Translations under genes and position numbers: made by a program
From: Chlorops oryzae
Taxonomy: Eukaryota > Arthropoda > Insecta > Diptera > Chloropidae
Assembly: GCA_020466095.1 (NCBI GenBank)
Contig: CM035806.1
Span: 33,440,571-33,504,570, forward strand
Length of the DNA: 64,000 nucleotides
Reading direction: 5' to 3'
Part shown: piece after piece, positions 22,231-35,929 of the stretch
Numbering within the stretch: position 1 is the first letter of the stretch
Layout of the letters: every line of letters begins with the position of its first letter
The notes under the pieces: generated by a model
Databases searched by the model: none
What the model saw: the letters and a program-made list of their open reading frames with translations, nothing else
What the model was told of the DNA's origin: nothing

Positions 22231-25200
22231 AAGGATTGGATATTCGAATTTTTTCGGTCAAATGATAACTAAACCAAATATTTTTTTTTTTTTTTTGAAA
22301 AATAAAAGGCTTTTCCAAATAAGTATCAAAAAAACTTAAGAAAAATTGAAAAAAAAAATATTCCCTCGATGCTCTCAAATCTTAATTCAACCCATCAGTC
22401 ATCCCCACTCTCGCCAGGGGAAACAAAAATTAAACAACCCTAGGTTAAAAGTCTTTGAATTTCGTTTTTTTTTTTGTCTTTGTTTGATAATTTTCGTAAT
22501 TTTACTTCAGACGAAACCGGCATCAACCAGATTCAAACGTGAAGAGGAATTGAAGTGCGGAAACAACAACAACAACAAATTGCCAAGTCATAAACATCAT
22601 GAAGTTATATATTTAAGTGCCCTAATGGCAAAAATGTCGTTTTAATTGGCCATGACCGAAATAATGAGACTTAACGATTTTTTTTTTGTTTTTTAGAAAC
22701 TACAAAATGCTTTTTCGGATTTCGGGATTCTTTGAATTCGAATTATAATAGGTAAGTTCGAGTTGCCTCCAGACCAGCCCACTCGCCTATAATGTAATAG
22801 GAGATCACTTGACAAGTTGCAATTTACATCAATTGAAAATAATTGCCAATTACGGTGTCGATTTTTTTTTTATAATCACCAGCCAAACGAACTAGAAAAT
22901 TGTTCTTTGAAAGAAAAAAAAAAAAAAAAAAACAGAACAAATAATAATAATACTAAATAAATAAATAGATAAATAAAAAAAAAATAAAAAAATTGAATGA
23001 AATGAAAAAAGAAAGAAAATTATAGCAATAAGAATAGAAGGTAAAGAGCGACTTAATTAGAAAACCTGATTTTGCACTTTCATCCATTGTTAAAATTTTC
23101 CGGATTTGCAATTTACAGAACATTGACTTGGAAATTGCTCAGTGCGAAATAACGTGAAAATGCGAAAATGACTGAGTCACTTTCCCATATCAATTTTCAA
23201 AGCAGCATGAGAAAATTATTTAAAGCATTTGCGCGCACGAGTGATTCTTTTTAAGTAGCTTTTTTTTTCTTATTACTATTTTTTTTTTAAATTGAATTTT
23301 ATTGTTGGGAAAATTGATATCTTTTGAAAATCTTTATAAAAGAAAGTTTAGTAAAATTGATACCTGATGCATTGTGGTGGCTTTTGAATGAGATTGTTTT
23401 GAAATTTCACAACATGGGGAGACGGGGAAAAAACTGCCACCAGACATACATACATGAGCGCTGTCAACTGTATAGAAAAACGCACAGGTGCACATGCTCC
23501 GCTCTTTCCTGTTCTGAATAACAAAGCCTAAAGAGATCGTCGTTTACTGCACCCAACATCATCTTCGACAGATAATAAAGTCAACAATGCGATATTAAAC
23601 ATTAATTTTTGATATTATCATTGTTTCTGCTTAGATTTTTTTTTTTTTTTTTAGTTATTTTCGTCCTGTGATCCGTCGTGAGACTTGTGAGCTTTTGGCC
23701 AAACGCATACTCCTGTGGTTTGAACAAACGCTGCAGTAATATGGACTGACCCAAGTGTAGCCTTCGGTCAGTCCTTCATGTTGCCAGCACTAGTCCCCTC
23801 ATAATTACACTTCCAATGTATTCAACAGACCTTTTTAACATGGGCCTGTCATTGGAGAGGGACTAGTCCGCAAAACGGATTTTTTTTTTTTTTTTGGGTC
23901 AATTGTCACAATTTTTTCTGGTTTGCGGATAGTCAAATAAAGGAAATAAAAAACCAATTTCTGTCATTTACAGTCGACCCTTAAAGCAAACCGTTTATCG
24001 CCGACCGCCGGCTAGCCGAATTCGATGGAGCGAACTGCCATTATATAACCGGTAGGATTTGGACCGGTCAGAGGTCAGTCCGTCTTAGGAAAATGACCGG
24101 CTTATTACTGTAGGATTAATACCATATAGTAATATAGGGGACACTTACAACGACAACCGAATTCCGTGGTGGACTAGTGATGCTATAATTTTTTGAGTAT
24201 TCACTTAATTTTGTAACTAAACATACTTGCGATTAAATTTTTTAATGTTTTCTTTCTAATCTAAAACTTTTTTAGTTTTTTATGATAGTTTTTGCATTTT
24301 TGTACCTTTTTCATTCAGAAGAGCTACAAAAATATATAGTTTATGCATTCTATTTATCATGATACTATGTCATAAGTACTTGAGCCACTAGTTATGTATC
24401 GAGCCATTTTAGTTATGATATCACTGAATATTTCATATCAACCACAGAAGTGGTGGAATTCAAACTTTTTGATAATCGGTCATATTCGACGCATGAGTAC
24501 TCTGCTTTAGCGTTCCTCAATAATATGAGCAAAATTTTATCTAATTATTTTTAATGGATAAAAATAACATATTTTGCTGTAAAATATAATGAGTTCTTAT
24601 GAAAAACCTTTGATTAACACTTATATATATCGGATTTTTAACAAAAACTTTAGTTCATGTTACAAGATTATAAAATATTTGTTAGACCGGAACCGGAATT
24701 TTCATGGGGCGTGCTACGTTTTTGATTTTTCCATAAGAATTCATGCACAGGGGGCCTACTTCAATTCAACACACACAGGTTTTTTTTTGCCAAGTGCCAT
24801 CTATAGTACTATATGGTTAATACGGTTATTCGCATTTTCAGATCAAGTTAGGTTTCTGAAGATCTCATTTACCCCACAGAAAGGTTCTGGTTCAATAAAA
24901 GAATTTGCCGCAGTCCTTTTTTCGTCTGACAAGTCGCCCATTCATAATCCTTATCCCGTTCATTTCCTGATACCCAGTGAAGAGGTGCCGTGTTCCTCAT
25001 GACTAGGCCCTGAGGGAGCCCGTAAATATGTTTCGAATTTAGGGTGAATATCATCAAGGCTTTGGACGTTTCCGCGTCTTTAACTCGAAAGGATTGGTCT
25101 GGTCACAACGTCCACTAATTGTGGCAGCCGAAAGAAGTCATAAGCAAAGGAAGTCGTTTCAACGCTTCCATAGCTAAAAAATCATCGAAAGTTTAAAATC

Positions 25201-25974
25201 CAAGCAAAACAAATCCAAATCAAAAATTTATATTGAACAAAATCATCCATCAAGGCTTTCAGATAATAATATTAATAATAATAAACATAATAAAAATAAT
25301 AGTTATTATTGTAATGAGTCTCGAAGGCGAAATTCCTCGCATTACATTCATTTAATATATTTATATATAATAAATCGAAAATTATTTAAGTCGAATGATT
25401 TAACAGCAACAATTCAAAAAGGCGAAAATTCAGGTAAAAAAAAAATAAGTTAGAGCAATCAGATGGGGAAATTGCTTTAGGCCAAATCGCAGTTAGTGTG
25501 AATAAATAATGCTTTTTATATTATAAGCTGAGGTAAAACTCCTAAAAAAAAAAAAAAAAAAGTTTTTCCAAATGACTGGCCATTAACTGAACGACTCTAA
25601 TGTGACGACAAACGGCAATTTATGGGAACACACATAAGTATGTGTGAGCATGTGTGCGAATGAGAACTGAAACATGTAAGACAAAGACGAAAAGATAATG
25701 AACGCGAATGAAAAGAAGAAAAAAAATCAGAATGATGAAAGCAGTCGATTCTTTATATCAAACAATTTGAACGATGATTCGATTTGAAAAGCTTTCGGAA
25801 TAAAGTCCAACAGCTTCCATAAATGAAAATGGAAACAAAAGGCCTTAGAGAAGGAATTTCGAGCTTTGAATTTGTTTACTTCGCCATCCTTTTCCGTATT
25901 ACGAAAAGCACGAAAATTAAAGGACATACCATGAGACAACCCTCGAAATAGTATTGTAAAAGCCATGAGTCCCC
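22231..25974. other. AT-rich intergenic region, no convincing gene
   Basis: Long A/T runs and scattered short open frames without family resemblance or splice support. A short CAACAACAACAACAA run lies at 22563. A self-similar patch around 23735-23770 (GGACTGACC...GGTCAGTCC) can fold. Otherwise unexplained. Confidence 0.4.
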
Positions 25975-26311
25975 TTATGCTATGTTCTCACTAGGCCCGG
26001 TTAGGGTTATCGGCGAAACCCAGGGTTTCAAATGTCAAAACACATATAAAAAAAATCATCTAACCCGAAAAATAAACCCCGGGTTAACATTTAACTCTAA
26101 GGTTAGCGCAGAGTTGCATTAGAAATTTTCAGTTACATTTGCTAACACCGAGTACAAAAACCGGTTAAAAATTTACTTAATACGAAGTAGTGAACTTTCC
26201 GGCTGGGTCATATGACGTTAGTAAACCTTAACTCGCTCGAAGCTGATATGAACGCTCTGAGTTAAAGTATCGGGTTAAGAACTTAACCCCTATAGTGAGA
26301 ACATAGCATAA
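25975..26311. mobile_element. MITE with TTATGCTATGTTCTCACTA ends, 337 bp
   Basis: Left TTATGCTATGTTCTCACTA and right TAGTGAGAACATAGCATAA, perfect over about 19 bp. The interior holds several GGTTAA/TTAACC words. It sits directly against a fragment of the 14138 family. Confidence 0.8.
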
Positions 26312-26590
26312 GTTTAGCGTTGCTTCAAATTTTAAACGCAATTATCTCGAAACCATTCTTTTTTGAATTGGCTGCCATGATTTTTCCAGTTCAACTGGAC
26401 CAATTTTAATGAAACAAAGTGGTATCATAGCAGAATTGTCATCATTATGGCGTGAACCTCAACCATAATTTTAACAAATTTTTTACTATTTTTTTTTTTT
26501 TTTACACTGAACTACAAAAAATATACCCGAAATCAATGAGTCATTTTTCAATAGCTGCAATTTTGTCAAAAAAAAAAAAAACATTAAAAT
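26312..26590. mobile_element. partial copy of the 14138-14870 MITE family
   Basis: Colinear with about 14305-14575: GCGTTGCTTCAAA, TTATCTCGAAACCA, TCCAGTTCAACTGGACCAAT, then GCAATTTTGTCAAAAAAA. Both termini are missing. Confidence 0.75.
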
Positions 26591-28243
26591 GATCTGAATC
26601 AGGGGCGTGCGCAGAGAAAGAGTGCTCTGGTTGGGCTTATATTGGGCAGGATGGTAGATTGAGCAATTATAAGACATTAGCCAAAAAAAAAATAAAAATT
26701 GGGTGGTGGGGGGTTTCGAAGATTAGTGAGTTATGAACCAAAAACTAAAAAAATCCCAAAAATTTATGATTTCCGATTTCGATTAAAAATTATATATACC
26801 TAGAATAAGTGTCAAATTCTATGAATCTTCGCAATAAAAATTTAGTTTTTTAACCGATGACAAGTTGTTCCAAAAGGGACTAGTTCAAAACTGGTCCACA
26901 AAAGACTAGTTGTCATCAGTTTTTTGAAAAAATTTTAGCGCGAAAGTTCTTGGAATTTCTTATTTCATTCAGATTCAAAATGCACAATCAGAAGAAGAAA
27001 AAAAATCATTTTTGTATACAGATATGAGAATAGGAGAAAGAGCGTTTTTTTCTAATGTCTAGGATGATGACCATAAATATAGCGGTGTCGTAATTTTTTT
27101 TCAGCGAAAGCTTAAGTCTACATAGTAGCTATACACACACCAAATTTCAATAAGCTGGGATGTGTAGTAAAAAAATTATCCACGAAAAACGTTAAAAATC
27201 GTGATTTTTTTAACTTCTGAACCACTTCCCACGACCCAAGAAGGGACTACGAAAAAAATTTGTATGCAGTTTTTTTTGGACATTTACCTGGTTCAAGTCC
27301 ATGCCAAATTTCAATATGATATCTTTCATGACTTAGGAGCTAATAACGCTAAACACAATAAATGCTGTACCGACAGACATGTAGAAAAACAAATGGAGAT
27401 CGACTCCTCTTGTCACCCTTCAAGAATATTGTACGCATCCACTTCAACAGAGTATCGATCATAGTAGCTCAATTTAAGTCATAAATTCAAATAGTTTTCA
27501 TGTCGACTGTAAATCGAAATCAACTGAAAAGGATATTCGTTCAGAGAAATAATCAGACTAAAATAATACTTCCTTTAATTAAGTTGTCGGTTGCCTTCTG
27601 GTAAGAAGGATTTTAGAAATGAAAGGAACCGGCTCTTGTAGTCACAATCCAGCGCTACGACGGAGATCGCCTGCACATTCGAATCAATATATATGTATAT
27701 GTATGTCTATATCTATCGCGACTCCTTTGGTATGTTACATACTCCGTGCCAAACTTAATATACCCTTTCCTTCGGAAAAGGTATAACAAAATCCGATGTA
27801 ACGACACGAGCTGCCTTCTTAATTCCTTCATTATTCTTAGCGTGGCATTAATTGAAATATTTGAATGATTATTACTCAATTAGAGAGAATGCGATTAGTA
27901 TCCAATGAAATTTTAATAAAATGAAAAGAAAAAAAATTATTATATTAATGTATTACTTAATTTCGATAGCTATTAATAAAATATTTATTAAGATATATGT
28001 ATATATAAAAAAAGGAAAAACGAAAAAACGCAGAACAAAAATAAAAAGGAGCACGTGTCGCAGATATCTGAATATTTTTCCAGCTAATCGAACACATAAG
28101 CAGTTTCGAAAAAAGCCATTTCCCATCGGTAAAAGCTAAAACATTTAGAATATGGGGAGGGGGGGGGGGGTCTATAAAATTAAAAAAATTTTAAAAAATC
28201 TTTCCGATTGTCCTTTGAGGGCAACATGATCCATATTGAACAA
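26591..28243. other. intergenic, with a possible hAT end and HINE-like debris
   Basis: CAGGGGCGTGCGCAG at 26602 resembles a hAT end, but I found no partner. At 27370-27420 the words GACAGACATG and GATCGACTC, and at 27760-27785 ATATACCCTTTCCTTCGGAA, recall DINE-1/HINE pieces. A G-run lies at 28158-28169. No gene seen. Confidence 0.3.
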
Positions 28244-28417
28244 CAGTCGAGACTCCCTATAAAGAAGTCTTCTCTAACGAATTTCGGTCTATAGCGTATC
28301 TTCTAAAGGCTTTCTCGCTACATTTTTAGTGTCCTTTTTTTGTCCTTATAACGAACTCTCGCAATAACGAATGTTTTTTTCCGGTCCCTTGAAATTCGTT
28401 ATAGAAATTTTCGACTG
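28244..28417. mobile_element. pogo/Tigger-like MITE, 174 bp
   Basis: Left CAGTCGAGACTCCCTATAA and right ATAGAAATTTTCGACTG, with CTAACGAATTTC/GAAATTCGTTA inside each end. Related by end sequence to 54914-55208. A flanking TA duplication is not clear here. Confidence 0.6.
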
Positions 28418-29075
28418 CATAACGATAAACTCATTTTAAAAACATAGCACAAGAGACAATGCTAGCAGTCGAAATCCAATAAAAATTCCAGTGCATGCAA
28501 GGAAAATACTCAAGGAGTTTTTCTTCCTTCCTTAATACTGAGTTAAGGATATAAAAAGCCTTTTAAAGCTCATTGGTTTTTTTCACACTGTTAAGATTTT
28601 TTTAATTAGTCAAAGTATGGACAAAAAATAGGCCATTGGGCAACAGGGTACAGGCTTTTCAAGTTGTCTGAAACAAACCAATCGAATGGATTATTGTTAA
28701 ATACGTCCATCGTCATCGTCCGTACCAGAATTATAAAATTTTGTATACAGAAAAAAAAAAAAAATGGCAGACTGTAGAAAAACAGTGCCAAGAATCGTGA
28801 TGTGTTTTGTCGATAAAATCGATAAAAAAATTATTAATAAATATTTTCTAAAAAATGCAATTTTGGCACCTGCGAGGACTACTGACATGTGGAAGAGTAT
28901 ATTAAAGATTCAAAGAAATTTGACAGTTTTACATATTTTCTACAGAAATTTTTGGCGCGTCTAACATTGACTTGACTTGAACATTTGCTTTTGAACTTTC
29001 GTTCGAGAAGCATCATAAGCACGAAACTCGAAAAAAATAGAAAAAATGCCGGTCTGTAATGGGTTAAGCTGGCCA

Positions 29076-29240
29076 CAAACGCTTCAACAGATCCATCAAT
29101 CGGCTGAAATCGACGAGAAATTTCGTGTCTCTGGCTTGGCTAACGAACAGATTGCAAGTACATTATTCAAAATTTTTTGTTAAGGTTTTATTTTTTTTTT
29201 TTTTTGTTTCAACCGATTGATAGATTCGTTGAAGCCTTTG
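29076..29240. mobile_element. short MITE with CAAACGCTTCAAC ends
   Basis: Left CAAACGCTTCAACAGATCCA and its inverse GATTCGTTGAAGCCTTTG at right. The arms continue through CAATCGGCTGAAA and TTTCAACCGATTG. Length is 165 bp. Confidence 0.65.
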
Positions 29241-29295
29241 TATGGAATGGAAAGGATAAAGGAAAAAAAAAAGTCCTTTAAAACTAATTGGTTTA

Positions 29296-30649
29296 GGGCC
29301 AATATTACCAAACATATTTAAAAAAATTTTTAAATTAAATTAAAAATTTTTTTATTTTAAATTTCATTTTCAATATGGGCATTTCCACAGAAAGGTCTAC
29401 CGGAAATGAAAATGCCCCAGTTCCTTAAAACAATTTTTGGGTATGTACTATCATAGTAACACATCTGAATTCCACTATTTAAGAAGATTGGTGGTTATAG
29501 TCAGCCCTCGTTTCTGTAAAACATAGGTAAAGGCTTATTTTGTTGTATTTGTATTTCTTAAATTACATTTAAAAGTGCTTTATCTATGAAATTTGGGCCA
29601 TTTTAGTAACCTGATCAATGGAAGTTATCGTCCTTAATAATTCCATTCAGAAGAATCAACCAAAACAACAATAACAAAAATTCTTTAATGAATAAGTTGA
29701 TAATTATCTTCTAATTACGCAAGCTCAATTAAAATATTGTTTTTGATAAAATTTATTATTGGCCCTTCTATTTATAATACCAGAATTTATGAATTAAAAG
29801 GAAAAAAGGTTAAAATAAAAGACTATTTTCATGACTAAAACCCTTTTGAAATTTTAGTAACGTAACGCCAGGTAACGTAATGCCAGGTAATTAAGGCCAA
29901 TAAAAAACGAACGACAAACGATTTTACAATTTTAAAACTTGGAAAATGAACTCTTATATTTTCCAATCTTATTGCTATAAGTTTAATACGAAAAGTTTTG
30001 CGAAATTAGCAGAGTTTTGCAATCTTGTAATCTAAGTCAAAAACCCATTCTGTTTTTCGTAACGAAACGCTAGGACACTTTTTTGCTTCAATACTCAAAT
30101 CCTTATGGTCTATTGGTCTAATTTTTTTACTGAACATAGTGCTACTTTATTAGTATGCAAATAAAAAAACTTTTTTTAAATTTGCAATTCTTCATTTAAA
30201 AAAAATTTTGTTTTTCGTTCGAATGTCACGTCACGTCAAAATGGAAATGCCCATATGCAACTTTTTTAAGTATAGCAAAATGTGGCAGCACGCTCCACTG
30301 TCAGGGTAGTCAGTCAAATTCACAAATGATTGAAATATTATTTTAGAGCATGGAGCCGTGTGCGCGCAATTTTTCATCAGTCTCATATCGCTGTAATCCG
30401 AATCCATAAATTTAAAGCTTTGCTTGTTTCGTTTTGCGCAGATTTATTCCGTAAAATTTTAGAGTGAATGTAATCAGCTGTTTTTCTACCGCCCAAAACA
30501 GGGCTGTTACCATATCTTAAAAAAAACTTAAACAACCTGCTGAGGTAGTTTAAAAATTAAAAAAAAATATTTTTAAAATTTCGTTGGTGAAAATGAAAAT
30601 CAGATTTTATTTTTAAAATTTTTTAAAATATGCTTGGTAATATTGGCCC
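29296..30649. mobile_element. PIF/Harbinger-like non-autonomous element, 1354 bp
   Basis: Flanked by direct TTA (29293-29295 and 30650-30652). Termini GGGCCAATATTACCAA and TTGGTAATATTGGCCC, with arms continuing about 40 bp. GGGCC ends with a TTA target fit PIF/Harbinger. Internal repeats (CAGGTAACGTAATGCCAGG, about 29860-29890) are seen. No transposase ORF. Confidence 0.72.
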
Positions 30650-30652
30650 TTA

Positions 30653-31806
30653 AGCATGAAGTAGTTTTTGATTGACTGCTGTAATCGATCGATTCATCTA
30701 AGAAAAATGTTTCATCGAAGTTCTGATCGCATTCTAAAAAATTGATTTGATTTATTTTCTATTGACTTCGAATCGCACGTTGCGCTCGTCATTTTAATTA
30801 TTCCCTCACCACGTTCCGTGCAGTAATTAAAAAATTCTACCACACCTGCTCATAAAAAGAAAAAATTCATTCCAACAATGAATTGACTTTTATTTATTTA
30901 TCTATTTTTTTATAACTATTTTTTTTCCCCTACAATCATTAATAATATTTTTTCCATTGTTTTGTTGTGATTTAAAATGGGAAATTAGTTCAATGTTAGA
31001 TCACTTTCATCTGAATTTCATTAAGTGATTCAGTTTTAATTTTCAATTTTATTTCGAATTCGAATCCGAATTCGATTTCCGATTTACGTAAGTCCATTTC
31101 GAAATCAGAGTTACGATCGCACGTCAAATTGCCGTTGGTTGGGCTGTGGTGAATGTGATTTTCAATATTGCTTTTTAATTGAGAGCGCGGCTTGCAATGC
31201 TGCCGGTCTCGTTCGTATGACATCGAATGCAAATTTATATTCGATGTATGTATCTATATGTAAATAGAATTTAGATAGAAAATTGTGTAGGCTGGCCACT
31301 TAAAGTCTGCTATTTTCGAATCGATCGAACAAAGGTCTCAAAATGTATTTCCTGCGGAATCCATTTAACCTAATATGTATAGCCTGGCAAGCGAAATACT
31401 TTTAAAAATAGTTGCTTTCTGTCGAAAGTAAGTGAAAAATTTCACCTAAAATTGCCTAGTGGTGACTCAACTTTAGCTTCGAAATTAAGTAAATTTTTGA
31501 AGGCATATTGAAACAATAGTTTGTCCTAAATGCGACTTTTAATCCCGTTCGACTGTTATGGCCGATATTAAGTAAAAAATTGACTTGGTTTGATGGCCAC
31601 TTCAACTCATCGAGAACATTGAGAATTCATTCAGAACATGCTGTGATAAAATGCAGTCCCGAAGTTCCAAGTATTTATTAAAAAATTAACAGCCCATAAT
31701 TGCCGACGCGACCTGTTCTGCTCTTGGAAAGGACATGAAAGTTACGATTTGTAATTTTATGTCCCGTATTGCAGAATGCGGTTAATAGCAATTTTGTTTC
31801 TTATTA
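30653..31806. other. AT-rich intergenic region, no gene seen
   Basis: A stretch of alternating GAATTCGAAT-type words at 31050-31080 (ATTTCGAATTCGAATCCGAA). No coding family, TIR pair or array otherwise. Confidence 0.35.
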
Positions 31807-32873
31807 GAGTATTCCCCGGATATAAGAACCGTATCAAAAACAGTGCTTATAAGCAGAGCCGGCCTTAGCGTTCCCGGCGCCCTGGGCGAGATTTCTTCGG
31901 CGCCCCCTAACTGCAATTCAAACAAATACACAAAAAGGCAATCGATATAATGAGATAACAAATTATTTACAGTTTATTTTTTATTTAGTAGGCTAACAAC
32001 TAAAACGGGGCAGCCCGTACATTTTCACCCGTAAACTAAAAGCTTTCGCGAAAAAGTACCATACGCACGAAAATAAGTGAAGTTTCCGAGTTTTAAATGT
32101 TTTTACTTAAAAAAGTATTTAGTATTTTTTTTTTTATTAGAATATTAAGGGTAAATTTTCGAAATCTTTATTTTTGTTAAAAGAAAAGTTCATTTTATCA
32201 TATAAGAAATATTGATGATGATCTTCAATACAATCTCTTTACTTTTGTATGAAAATCGATGTTTTGGCTTAAAACCATCGCAAAATCGATGGTCGCGAAC
32301 ATCGCCGACTATGTACCTACTTATAAACATATAAAAAAATTGGAGAGGATATATTTCGCATGATTGTTTTTTTTTTTTTCAATTTTGAAATTCTGTGAAA
32401 TGTTCAATTTCTCAGTAATTAAAATATTTTTTGAACAGTAGTAATATTAAGTAATTATAATTTATATACACGAATACTTTTTTATGATTGTAAATAACCT
32501 ACACTTCAATTTTATATATGATACTTGGTTATTTATTGCTATATACTTACTCTTTATTCGATTTGAACCCTCGCATATGCAATTATTGTGCAAAACGACA
32601 AAAGTCCACACTTTGCATAAGACAGCTTCAACGTGCGTGCTGTGATATCAAAACTGAAGATATCGGCACGAAAACTTGCGATTTTCTTATTCAATGTATT
32701 CTCTAAGAATCCATATAAAAATAAAATCCTTCGAAATCTGACCTTTTATTTTTACTATTTTTGGCCGCATTCGGGACACTGTGCGCCGGCGCCCCGATCG
32801 GTCGCACCACCCCGCCCACCCGAAAGGCCGCTACTGCTTATAAGCAGGGAATGCATATATCTGAGGAATGCTG
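31807..32873. mobile_element. pogo-like MITE split by a hAT insertion
   Basis: Outer ends GAGTATTCCCCGGATATA and ATATCTGAGGAATGCTG flanked by TA are a diverged version of the intact element at 60993-61148. The whole centre (31854-32836) is a later hAT element. Confidence 0.65.
31854..32836. mobile_element. hAT-like non-autonomous element, 983 bp
   Basis: A perfect 8-bp duplication CTTATAAG (31846-31853 and 32837-32844). Ends CAGAGCCGGCCTTAGCG and AAGGCCGCTACTG. GC-rich ends (GGCGCCC words) enclose an AT-rich centre. No transposase seen. Confidence 0.88.
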
Positions 32874-33494
32874 TACATACTTAAATGCAGATCAGAGAGG
32901 CAATCAGATATATTCGGACGTGACAAAAATGTTACTTTTTCTGGAAATACCCATATGTAAGTTATAAGAGATGTTGAAATGCCATTCCCCTTGATTTCTA
33001 TAAGGCTGGCCTTGTTTTTGGAATGATTTGAACGGTCGTTATCGGTATCCTTTGTTGTCATTGCGTTCACATTCTAGTAAGTATATATTATTATTATTTG
33101 TATTTTTTTCGGTGTAAAAACATATAACATTCTAGGGTTATGGAAACTGTTAAATTTTATGTAGGCATATGTACATAGTTTCATTGGAAAGAGAATGACA
33201 TTATGTATGTATTCATAAGAAAAAGTTTCGTATTATCCGGGCTGTGCAACGCTTGCAATTCAAATTTAATCAGCTTGTGAAAAACTGCTGGCAAGCCTGC
33301 CAATACAATAGGTACAAACACGATACACAATCACTTGCACATACAAAAAACCCTCAGAAATGTGCATTTAAGAGGCATTCTCGAAAGCCGCTCGTAGTAC
33401 TGGAGATGTCCTCAAAAACAGCCCCGATCAAATCCAATACCCCAATTGATTCTTGCTTATGTCTATACCAATTCGTGTACCAAATTATCATAAA

Positions 33495-33796
33495 GGGGCC
33501 GTCCATATATTACGTCAGCATTTTTTTGACCATTTCAGACCCCCTCATCTCCCTTATTATCAATCTTCATCGTCCAGAACCCCAGCCCCCCTCGTTTGAC
33601 ATCATCTTTGAGCTATTTATTATTTCACAAGTGAATAGAAATTAATTTCTTCAAAATATAGTTTTATAGTGTTTTCTTATAAGATAGAGATGATGACGTG
33701 TTCATTGCGGATTGACGCTCCTCCCCCCATCATCAAGCGTCATCATTCGCGAGACCCCCTCTCCCACTGTACGATGACGTAATATATGGACGCCCA
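33495..33796. mobile_element. MITE with GGGGCCGTCCATATATTACG ends
   Basis: Left GGGGCCGTCCATATATTACG and right CGTAATATATGGACGCCC. Pyrimidine-rich arms (GACCCCCTCATC; GAGACCCCCTCTCCC) lie inside. About 300 bp with no coding content. Confidence 0.75.
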
Positions 33797-33867
33797 CAAA
33801 GATATTATTGCATAGCTGAACTGCATGGATAAGAAAAACTGTATACAGACGAGTATGGCTAAATGGT

Positions 33868-34790
33868 AGAGCTGGAGAACTATCGATAGTTGCGACCGTC
33901 GAAAGTCAATAGTCTGAAAATCGATAGTATCGATAGTACTATCAGAAGATATATTTTAAAATTTAAACTAATTTTATTGGAAAATTGCTAGTGATTTCAA
34001 TCAAGCAATCATGTTTGAGCTGTTTAACATTCAAATATCAACCATTCGAAAGTTTTAAATTTTAAAAAATAATGGTGGACCTATAATAATTTAATAAAAT
34101 ACTGTGCCTAAGTATCCCTCCTCATTTAATATCACGTGGTAATATACAAGAAGTCGAATTTTAAAAACTTTCTTACTCAATTCTCCATATGTACTTTGTA
34201 ACTAGCACTGATGCTAGGCAGTATTTTGGTGACTCTTTTCCCTTGGATATTGAAAAAATTCCTTCATTTCTGTTTTCTTTAGGAAAGTGATCAGTAAAAA
34301 TCCCTTGTAAACATTTGAAGTGATTTTTGGTTAAAGGTTAAATCGAAAAAATCCCTCAAAACGGAAAAAACCCCTCGTTCTGGCATCAGTGCATAGAATA
34401 ATATTTTAGCTTGCCGCCTGTAATTCTCATTTGGTTTGTAAAATGGGTCACATACGAGTCGCAGAATTTCTGAAGATTTTTCACGACGTGATGAAGCAAG
34501 AACGGGTGTAAGTTTGCCTTATTTATTGGCTCGATAGATCTGGGGAGATATCGATAGTTTCGCTAGTCGATAGGTTCCATAATCGATAGTTTTAATAATC
34601 GATAGGTTCAGTAGTTCAATAGTTTCTTTAATCGATCTTCAAAATTTACGATAGGTTCAACAATCGATAGTTTCAATGCTTGAAATTTCCGAGAATAGTT
34701 TCTAGAATCGATAGTTCGGATTATCGATTATTTTGATAATCGAAAGATACAGTTTCGAGCGGCTCTCGTCCTTATCTAAATAAAACACCC
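33868..34790. mobile_element. ATCGAT-rich TIR element, copy 2 (unoccupied by HINE)
   Basis: The left terminus TAGAGCTGGAGAACTATCGA is intact. The body is nearly identical to copy 1 (CCCTCCTCATTTAATATCAC and onward), including an internal near-TIR at about 34530. The right end is lost after GTTTCGAGCGGCTC. It lacks the HINE of copy 1. Confidence 0.7.
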
Positions 34791-35929
34791 GGGGGAAAAC
34801 ATTCTTATAGCGCCCGTCTTCTTAAATATCAGTGCCATCCAAAACTGAAAGCAAATCAGCCCTGTTCAATATGAATTCTTGTTACTAACGAACTACGACC
34901 GAACAACTTTTTATAAGCGATAAGAATAACGAACTCTAATTAATGTCATAATATTTCTATATATCTAATGCAAAAAAAACCCTCTGCAGCTGACGTCTGA
35001 CAGACTCCGCAAAACTGAAAATCTTGCGTGAGTTTTTAAAATCCGAATTTACAATCCTTGCGCTTTCTGAACAAAATGCACTTTTATTTCAAATTTTTTC
35101 GCTTTTCATAAGGAAAATCTGTTTAGAGGTGAGATGTCTGTTGGACCCCATGTCAGTTATAATGTTAAAATTGGACCACGTCAGCTGCAGAGGGTTAAGC
35201 TTTTACTCGAACATTTAGAAAAGATTTAAACATTTTAAGATTATAAACTAAGGAATTCGATTTAAGTTGCCCGAGATACATCGGCTATTACGAGCAAACT
35301 TATTGGCATTAAGCTCTTTGTAATTATTGTATCATAAAAGTATATTTTATAAAAATTACAAACTATTCGATTCCGTTCGATTTAAACAGCGTGTTTCTGT
35401 GCAAAGTACTTCGTTTGAGATATGGGAACACAAATAAAAATTTTGATTTAATTTTATGTAAAATTCTTCCGCTAATCTGGCAGGTTTTTGTTCGTTTTAT
35501 AAGGGTGTTTCTTGAAAAGCATTATAACCTTTTGCGTTGAAAGTGTTCAGCGGAGTAAAGTCAGATTATCAAGCGTTAGTTTCAGCCCTCTAAAAACCCC
35601 TCCGTGAAGGACACATAATGCAAATCTTCTTTGAAGTGTATATATAATAATAATAGCTAAGTAGCGTTATTTTATCGCAATAACATAATAATTAATAATA
35701 TAATAATCATTTAATATTTAATATAATAACTTTTTTTAAAATGCTTTTTATACCAAATTCGATTTCGAAAGGGACATTCAGGCATGCTCTAGAAATCGAA
35801 TTGTCATTAAAATATTCGAAATACCTGAAATTTCTATTGAAATCACATTGTTTTCGAATTTTTTCGTATCTATATATCTAGGTAGATTATGGCAAAACAA
35901 AACATTACATTACAATACTTTATATTATT
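34791..35929. other. AT-rich intergenic region, no gene seen
   Basis: Unique-looking AT-rich sequence with short TAATAA runs (35645-35730). No supported features. Confidence 0.35.

Noticed and set aside
26602..26640. complete hAT element starting at CAGGGGCGTGCGCAG
   Set aside because: Only one end is recognisable. No inverted partner or duplication found downstream.
31854..32836. coding transposase inside the hAT element
   Set aside because: Searched by eye for an hATC-like or BED-finger protein. Frames are short and AT-rich, so it is non-autonomous.
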